From Steroidobacteraceae bacterium (GTDB lineage: Bacteria > Pseudomonadota > Gammaproteobacteria > Steroidobacterales > Steroidobacteraceae): a DNA stretch of 10,519 nt. The position numbers and the translations under genes were made by a program. The DNA is taken from assembly GCA_013044085.1 (NCBI GenBank), contig JABEVI010000134.1, forward strand, positions 1 through 10,519, written 5' to 3'. Under the pieces are notes generated by a model. That model did no database searches, had not been told where the DNA came from, and saw nothing but the letters and a program-made list of their open reading frames with translations. Every line of letters begins with the position of its first letter. Position 1 is the first letter of the stretch. Below, piece after piece: positions 6,212 through 10,519 of the stretch.

Positions 6212-7159
6212 ATGAGCGAAATTCCCGACGGCAACCATCACGCCTCGAGCCCGCGTCCGGATCGTGCCGAAAGGCGTCCGATCGGGGTTCGGCGCTTGCG
6301 GCTCGGCGGACGCGAGGTCTTCACGCAGGGCATCGCGCCGGCGGTGCTGCAGGATCTGTATCACTATTTCATGACGGTCGGCTGGCCGCAGCTGTTCGGC
6401 ACCTTCGCCGCTTTCTTTCTCGCCTTCGACCTGCTGTTCGGCTGCCTGTATTACCTCGTCCCCGGCTGCGTCGCGAACCTCAACCCGCCCGGATTCGCCG
6501 GCGCGTTCTTCTTCAGCGTCGAGACGCTCGCGACGGTCGGCTACGGCGACATGCATCCGCATGACTTCTACGGTCACAGCGTGGCGATGGTCGAGATATT
6601 CGTCGGCCTGATGTCCCTGTCCCTGATCACCGGCATCATGTTCGCGCGATTCTCCCGCCCGCGGGCCCGTTTCCTGTTCGCGAAGAGCGCCGTGGTCCGG
6701 CCCCTCGACGGCAAACCGACGCTGATGTTCCGCGCCGCGAACGCCCGGCAGAACGTCGTGCAGGAAGCATCGGCGCAACTGCGCATGCTGCGCAATGAGG
6801 TCACCGCGGAAGGTTACCGCCTTCGCCGCATCACCGATCTTGCGCTGGTGCGCTCACAACACCCGCTGTTCGTGCTCGGCTGGAACATCATGCATGTGAT
6901 CGACACGACGAGTCCGCTGCACGGACAGACCCCGGAAAGTCTGCGCGCAGCGGCGGCCCAGTTCCTGCTGACCGTCAGCGGCACGGACGAGACGACCGGA
7001 CAGCTGCTGATGGCGCGGGCGGAATATCACGGCCGGGACATCCGCTGGAATCAGACCTTCCGTGACATCCTCGAGGTCAGGGAGGACGGCACGCTGCATT
7101 TCGACTACGGCAAGTTCCATGACGTCGAGCCCATCACGCACACCCCGCCTAAGACCTAG
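6212..7159 (+). CDS. Inward-rectifier type potassium channel (KirBac family)
   Basis: 315 residues, close to known KirBac channels (about 300-335). After a polar N-terminus comes GREVFTQGIAP and the slide-helix/outer-helix region LYHYFMTVGWPQLF (49-62), with outer helix to about 84. The pore segment FFFSVETLATVGYGDMHP contains the selectivity filter T108-V-G-Y-G-D113. The inner helix runs about 122-146 (VAMVEIFVGLMSLSLITGIM), followed by FARFSRPRARFLFAKSAVVRP and a cytoplasmic IRK-type beta domain to the end, which appears complete. It should be a tetrameric inner-membrane K+ channel. The frame is open far upstream, but that part is antisense to the DUF945 gene; the ATG at 6212 was chosen because it is the first ATG after the gap and the family's N-terminal motif begins soon after. 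No clear Shine-Dalgarno is visible, so the exact start is less certain than the identity. Confidence 0.93.
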   Translation: MSEIPDGNHHASSPRPDRAERRPIGVRRLRLGGREVFTQGIAPAVLQDLYHYFMTVGWPQLFGTFAAFFLAFDLLFGCLYYLVPGCVANLNPPGFAGAFFFSVETLATVGYGDMHPHDFYGHSVAMVEIFVGLMSLSLITGIMFARFSRPRARFLFAKSAVVRPLDGKPTLMFRAANARQNVVQEASAQLRMLRNEVTAEGYRLRRITDLALVRSQHPLFVLGWNIMHVIDTTSPLHGQTPESLRAAAAQFLLTVSGTDETTGQLLMARAEYHGRDIRWNQTFRDILEVREDGTLHFDYGKFHDVEPITHTPPKT

Positions 7160-7205
7160 GCCGACCGCTATTGAACTCGCAGATGTCGCCTGGTAGAAAT
7201 GCCGC

Positions 7206-8225
7206 ATGACGTTTTCATGGGCGATCATCGGTCCGGGTTCGATTGCAAACCGCTTCGCATCGGCGCTCACCGGGGTCGACGGTGCGCGTCTGCACTGCGT
7301 GCTCGGACGAGACGCGGCGCGCAGCGCCCGCTTTGCCGCGCGCTGGCGCAATCTTGACGGCTCGGTGCCGGCTGTCGGCGGCGAGCTTGGCACGATGCTC
7401 GAGGATCCGCGCGTCGACGCGGTCTACATCGCGACCCCGCACTCGCACCACGTACCGTTCGTCGAGCAGTGCCTGCGCGCCCGCAAGCCGGTGCTCTGCG
7501 AGAAGCCGCTGGTGGTCAATCAGGCCGACGCCCGGCGTCTGGTCGCCCTCGCGCGCGAACGCGAGACCTTTTTGATGGAGGCGCTGTGGACGCGCTTTCT
7601 GCCTGTCTATCGCACCGTGGGCCGGTGGCTGCGTGAAGGCGTGATCGGCCGGGTGCGGGTGATCAATTCCAGCTTTTGCTTCGCGCCGAACTTCGACCCG
7701 AAGAGCCGGCTGTTCGACCCGGCGCTCGCCGGCGGCGTACTGCTCGACACCGGCGTCTACAACCTGTCGATGAGCCGCTGGGTCATCGAGCGCTCCCTCG
7801 GTCGCGCATGTCCCGAACCCCTGCGAATCAGCGTCCATGGGGCACTTGCGCCCACGGGCGTCGACCGCCGAGTGAGCGGCATCCTGGATTTTGCCGACGG
7901 CCTGGTCGTGCAATTCGTCTGTGCCTCCGACTGCCTCGCCGACAATGCCCTGCAGATTTGCGGCGAAAAGGGGCGCATCACGATCGGTGGCCGCTTCTGG
8001 GAGGCGAAGCAGGCGGCGCTCGTCCTTCCGGACCGCGAACCGGAAGTGATCCACGAGCCGTTCCGGGTGAACGGTTTCGAGTATGAAATCGAGGAGGCGA
8101 CGCGATGCATCCGCGAAGCTCGGATCCAGAGCGAGTCGATCTCGCACGAGGAAACCTGCGCCACCCTGGGGTGGATGGACGAGATTCGCCGGCAGATCGG
8201 CGTTCGTTACCCTTTCGAAACCTGA
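7206..8225 (+). CDS. Gfo/Idh/MocA-family NAD(P)-dependent oxidoreductase
   Basis: 339 residues. The N-terminal Rossmann fold starts with WAIIGPGSIANRF (5-17), a G-x-G-x-I-A nucleotide-binding loop. AVYIATPHSHH (72-82) and the catalytic-lysine motif C-E-K-P (98-101, Lys100) follow, all hallmarks of the family. MEALWTRFLPVY (124-135) and GGVLLDTGVYNLSM (176-189) place it near the dihydrodiol / D-xylose dehydrogenase-like branch, where Tyr185 occupies the position often held by His in other branches. A C-terminal alpha/beta substrate domain fills the rest. It would oxidise a sugar or cyclic polyol with NAD(P)+, but the substrate cannot be told from sequence. The ATG at 7206 lies 46 bases after the channel stop codon and has only a weak ribosome site. 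No sugar transporter or kinase is nearby to indicate a pathway. Confidence 0.93.
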   Translation: MTFSWAIIGPGSIANRFASALTGVDGARLHCVLGRDAARSARFAARWRNLDGSVPAVGGELGTMLEDPRVDAVYIATPHSHHVPFVEQCLRARKPVLCEKPLVVNQADARRLVALARERETFLMEALWTRFLPVYRTVGRWLREGVIGRVRVINSSFCFAPNFDPKSRLFDPALAGGVLLDTGVYNLSMSRWVIERSLGRACPEPLRISVHGALAPTGVDRRVSGILDFADGLVVQFVCASDCLADNALQICGEKGRITIGGRFWEAKQAALVLPDREPEVIHEPFRVNGFEYEIEEATRCIREARIQSESISHEETCATLGWMDEIRRQIGVRYPFET

Positions 8226-8340
8226 ATTCCCTCGTGGTCGGTCGCGCGCCGATACGGATCATCCCCGATACGACCGAACCGCGACTCGTGGAACGCTGCG
8301 CCCTGGCGTGGCTGCCTTCACAAGGCGAATGGGGGGTCGT

Positions 8341-8694
8341 ATGGAACATCGTTGGGGAGTACGCAGTTCGGTCGAGATGGCGGTCGAGCTGCGCCGGCAC
8401 GGCGGGCAGACCCTGCCAGGGCTCATGGAAGACATCAGCATCAGCGGCGCCCGGATCCGCATCGCGTGCGGGTTACCGCCTTTGAGCCGCCTCGAGGTGG
8501 TGATCGAGGGCCAGCCGGTCGCCGCCTGGGTTACGCGCCATGACGGCGACGCCATCGGCGTGGAATGGCTCGAGTTCGGACCGAGGGTGGTGCGTACGTG
8601 GTTGCGGACCGCGCGAAATTCCGCGGCGCGGCAGCCGATCGGCCGTTTGCCGATGGTCTGCGGTGCGCCAATACGTCTCGATCTGGTCGCCTAG
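8341..8694 (+). CDS. Small PilZ-domain protein, predicted c-di-GMP receptor
   Basis: 117 residues consisting of essentially one PilZ domain. Both c-di-GMP contacts are present: R4-W-G-V-R8 (RxxxR type) near the N-terminus and D31-I-S33-I-S-G36 (D/NxSxxG). The pattern of strands that follows (ARIRIACGLPPLSRLEVVIEG, then VAAWVTRHDGDAIGVEWL) fits the PilZ beta-barrel. A short C-terminal extension rich in Arg follows from about residue 80. Two in-frame ATGs compete: 8341, preceded by a G-run (8331-8336), and 8329, with AAGG only 3 bases before it. The first of these (8341) is preferred because its spacing is better. It is the only c-di-GMP-related gene in the window, with no cyclase or phosphodiesterase beside it. 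Its target cannot be inferred, though the TonB-like gene follows 117 bases later. Confidence 0.85.
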   Translation: MEHRWGVRSSVEMAVELRRHGGQTLPGLMEDISISGARIRIACGLPPLSRLEVVIEGQPVAAWVTRHDGDAIGVEWLEFGPRVVRTWLRTARNSAARQPIGRLPMVCGAPIRLDLVA

Positions 8695-8811
8695 GCACCG
8701 CCGCTCCGGAGGACACGCAGGACTTGTGAACTGACGCACGGCAACTGCGCGAGCCGTGTCTATGCTCCTGACTGGGGGGCATTCGCCCGAGCCTTCGGGG
8801 GCCAGACGTCG
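8695..8811 (+). other. 117-base gap with orphan Shine-Dalgarno and continuous open frame
   Basis: GGAGG at 8708-8712 is the strongest Shine-Dalgarno-like sequence in this half of the window, but the starts at the right distance stop at once (TTG-TGA at 8724, GTG-AAC-TGA at 8726). The frame of the PilZ gene, after its TAG at 8692-8694, remains open through all 39 codons to the GTG of the next gene. TATGCT (8761-8766) could be a -10, without a matching -35. A 5-base-pair hairpin (8786-8799, CCCGA / TCGGG) lies just before the next gene and lacks a T-tail. Confidence 0.35.
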
Positions 8812-10509
8812 GTGCAACATTCAACCTCGCCGGTGGCATCCGCACCGGACGGCGTAACGGCGATTCAGCCGGCGGCGGATCTGACGGCGCTCACCCGGTC
8901 GGACGATTTTCTGCTGCAACTCGGCCCCGCGATCGGCGGCCTCGCTGCCGTCCGGCCGGTCGAATCGCTCGACACGGCCTTCGAGCCCCGGCCGGGACGA
9001 CGACGCGCCCAGTTGCTCGCCATCGACGAAAGCGGACCCGAAGAGGCCCGCCAGGCCGTGGCGCTCGCCGCGGCGCATGCGCCGCAGACGCTGGTGCTGG
9101 TATTCGCGCCGCAGGAGACACTGCCGCGAATGTCGGCGGCGCTGCGCGACACCCCCGTGTTTGCCGTGCTCGGTACACCGATCGATGTCGCTGCCGCGCA
9201 CGCGGTGCTCGAAAGGGCGGTCGCTGCGGCGGCGGCGATGATCTCACCCGCGCCGCCGGCAACCCCCGGCCACGCCCCGCCGACGCCGCCGGCCACCGGC
9301 CAACGGCGCCTGCGCCCGCTGACGCTCGCATTGGCGGTACTCGCCGCGCTCGCCGCGCTCGCCGCCGGTGTGCATTGGATTCAGGGTGGCGCGCACCCGC
9401 CCAGCGCCGGTGCGGTGACGCAAAAGCCGGCCGCAACTTCGCCGTCGATCGACTTGTCGATCGTTCAAGGCAGGGTCGAGGACTTGCTCGAAAAGGCGCG
9501 CGCCGCGATGCGCGCGCGCCACTTCACCGATCCACCAGCGCAAAGTGCCCTGCTGTTCTACCGATCGGCGGCGGCTGCCGACCCCACGAACGCCGAAGCG
9601 CAGGACGGTCTGCGACGCATTGCCGACGTGATCGTTCAGCGCTTCCAGTCGGCCCTCGCCGGCGGGCACCTGAACGCCGCCGCATTGCAACTCGCCAATT
9701 TCGCGGCGCTCTCGCCGCGGTCGCCGCAATTGACCGATTTCCGCCAACAACTGCTGGCGGCGCAAGCCGCACTCCAGCGTGCGGACCTCGCGCGCAGTCA
9801 GGCCGCGGCGAACGCGCAACGCCTGGCCGCACTCGCCGCGGCACAGCGCGCCGCGCTCGCCCGTGCACAAGCCGATGAACGCGCAAAGGCGGCCGCCCAC
9901 GCGGCCGACGCCAACGCGGCCCGGCTGCTGAAATTGGCTCGCGCGCGCATCGACGCCGGTCGTTTGACCGAGCCGCCGCGGGATAATGCCGCGTACTACC
10001 TCGCCGAGATTCGCACCGCCGATCCCGGCTACGCGCCGCAGACCAAGGTGCGCCAGGCGCTCGCCGGTCGCTTGCTCGTGCGGGCGCGCAGCGCGCGGCT
10101 CGCCGGCAAGCCGGACCCGGGTGATCTGAGCCTGGCACAAAGCCTCGGTGCCGATGCCAAGGCGGTGCTCGCGATTCGCAGTCTGAAGGCGACGGCGCCG
10201 GCGGCCGGCGGAGCGGGCAATGCAGGCGCCGCGCTCAGCACACGCCTGCGGCTCGTCCACAATGCGCGCCCGGTGTATCCGCGAGGCGCGCTCGAGGATG
10301 GCATCGGCGGCCGCGTGATCGTCGGTTTCACCGTCGATCCGGATGGTCGGACGGGCTCGCTGCATATCCTCAAGGCGACGCCGCCCGGCGTATTCGACCG
10401 TTCCGCGCTCGACGCCGTGGCGCAATGGCGCTACGCGCCGGTGCGGGTCGGCGGCAAAGCGGTGACGGTCCCGGCTCATATCCTGATCCGCTTCGTTCCG
10501 CCGCATTAG
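8812..10509 (+). CDS. TonB C-terminal domain protein with receiver-like N-terminus and duplicated helical module
   Basis: 565 residues. Residues 32-140 read as an alternating strand/helix domain (RRAQLLAIDESG, QTLVLVFAP, DTPVFAVLGTPID), like a response-regulator receiver fold but without the usual phosphorylation pattern; cytoplasmic. A Pro-rich stretch (146-161) and basic RRLRPL precede one membrane helix (about 168-187). The periplasmic part has two copies of one helical module (225-285 and 372-432) separated by an Ala/Gln/Arg-rich likely coiled coil (311-370). The TonB C-terminal domain is 484-563, with ARPVYPRGALEDGIGGRVIV, FDRSALDAVAQWRYAP and a final strand ILIRF. Family knowledge: this domain contacts outer-membrane receptors in energy transduction, but no exbB/exbD is near, so it may be an orphan. 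The GTG at 8812 is the first possible start in frame and has only a G-rich Shine-Dalgarno. Confidence 0.85.
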   Translation: MQHSTSPVASAPDGVTAIQPAADLTALTRSDDFLLQLGPAIGGLAAVRPVESLDTAFEPRPGRRRAQLLAIDESGPEEARQAVALAAAHAPQTLVLVFAPQETLPRMSAALRDTPVFAVLGTPIDVAAAHAVLERAVAAAAAMISPAPPATPGHAPPTPPATGQRRLRPLTLALAVLAALAALAAGVHWIQGGAHPPSAGAVTQKPAATSPSIDLSIVQGRVEDLLEKARAAMRARHFTDPPAQSALLFYRSAAAADPTNAEAQDGLRRIADVIVQRFQSALAGGHLNAAALQLANFAALSPRSPQLTDFRQQLLAAQAALQRADLARSQAAANAQRLAALAAAQRAALARAQADERAKAAAHAADANAARLLKLARARIDAGRLTEPPRDNAAYYLAEIRTADPGYAPQTKVRQALAGRLLVRARSARLAGKPDPGDLSLAQSLGADAKAVLAIRSLKATAPAAGGAGNAGAALSTRLRLVHNARPVYPRGALEDGIGGRVIVGFTVDPDGRTGSLHILKATPPGVFDRSALDAVAQWRYAPVRVGGKAVTVPAHILIRFVPPH

Positions 10510-10519
10510 CATGGGAGAA

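Noticed and set aside
6037..6234. 65-codon minus-strand frame between the DUF945 gene and the channel gene
   Set aside because: It crosses the divergent promoter region, has no ribosome site or recognisable domain, and ends on the TTG start of the DUF945 gene.
8238..8277. TCGGTCG / CGACCGA inverted repeat after the oxidoreductase gene
   Set aside because: The arms are only 7 bases with a 26-base loop, and there is no T-tract; not convincing as terminator or operator.

Overview
The window is GC-rich, compact, gene-dense chromosomal DNA. Its gene families (DUF945/YdgA, a LemA lipoprotein with TPM partners, an orphan TonB-type transducer, a PilZ protein, a Fur-type operator) point to a Gram-negative proteobacterium, most likely a gammaproteobacterium. 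That assignment is an inference from gene families, not from a marker gene. No rRNA, tRNA, insertion sequence, CRISPR array or phage gene is visible, and no gap between genes exceeds about 175 bases.

Left part (1-1810, minus strand): an operon-like run lemA-like lipoprotein > secreted/anchored TPM protein with a glycine-rich tail > second TPM-family membrane protein (cut off by the window edge). An extended -10 element (TGCTATGAT) lies just upstream of the lipoprotein gene. The genes are 12 and 3 bases apart.

Metal region (1864-6040, mostly minus strand): an intact Nramp-superfamily transporter with unusual metal-site motifs; a Fur-box-like double operator in front of it; on the opposite strand, the remnant of a second, differently typed Nramp protein, broken off exactly at the stop codon of the next gene; then an MgtC/SapB-DUF4010 membrane protein whose start codon overlaps the stop codon of an upstream DUF945 gene (ATGA). 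The region looks like an iron/manganese/magnesium homeostasis locus that has lost one transporter by deletion.

Right part (6212-10509, plus strand): a KirBac-type potassium channel with an intact TVGYGD filter, divergent from the DUF945 gene; a Gfo/Idh/MocA-family NAD(P) oxidoreductase; a small PilZ c-di-GMP receptor with both binding motifs; and a large TonB-C-terminal protein with a cytoplasmic receiver-like N-terminus, one membrane segment, and a duplicated helical module in the periplasm. The PilZ and TonB-like genes lie in the same frame, separated by one TAG and 39 open codons.

I do not see a clearly new biological system. The points most worth a second look are the broken Nramp remnant with its exact junction, the overlapping Fur-type operator, the altered TM1/TM6 motifs of the intact Nramp protein, and the architecture of the TonB-like protein.
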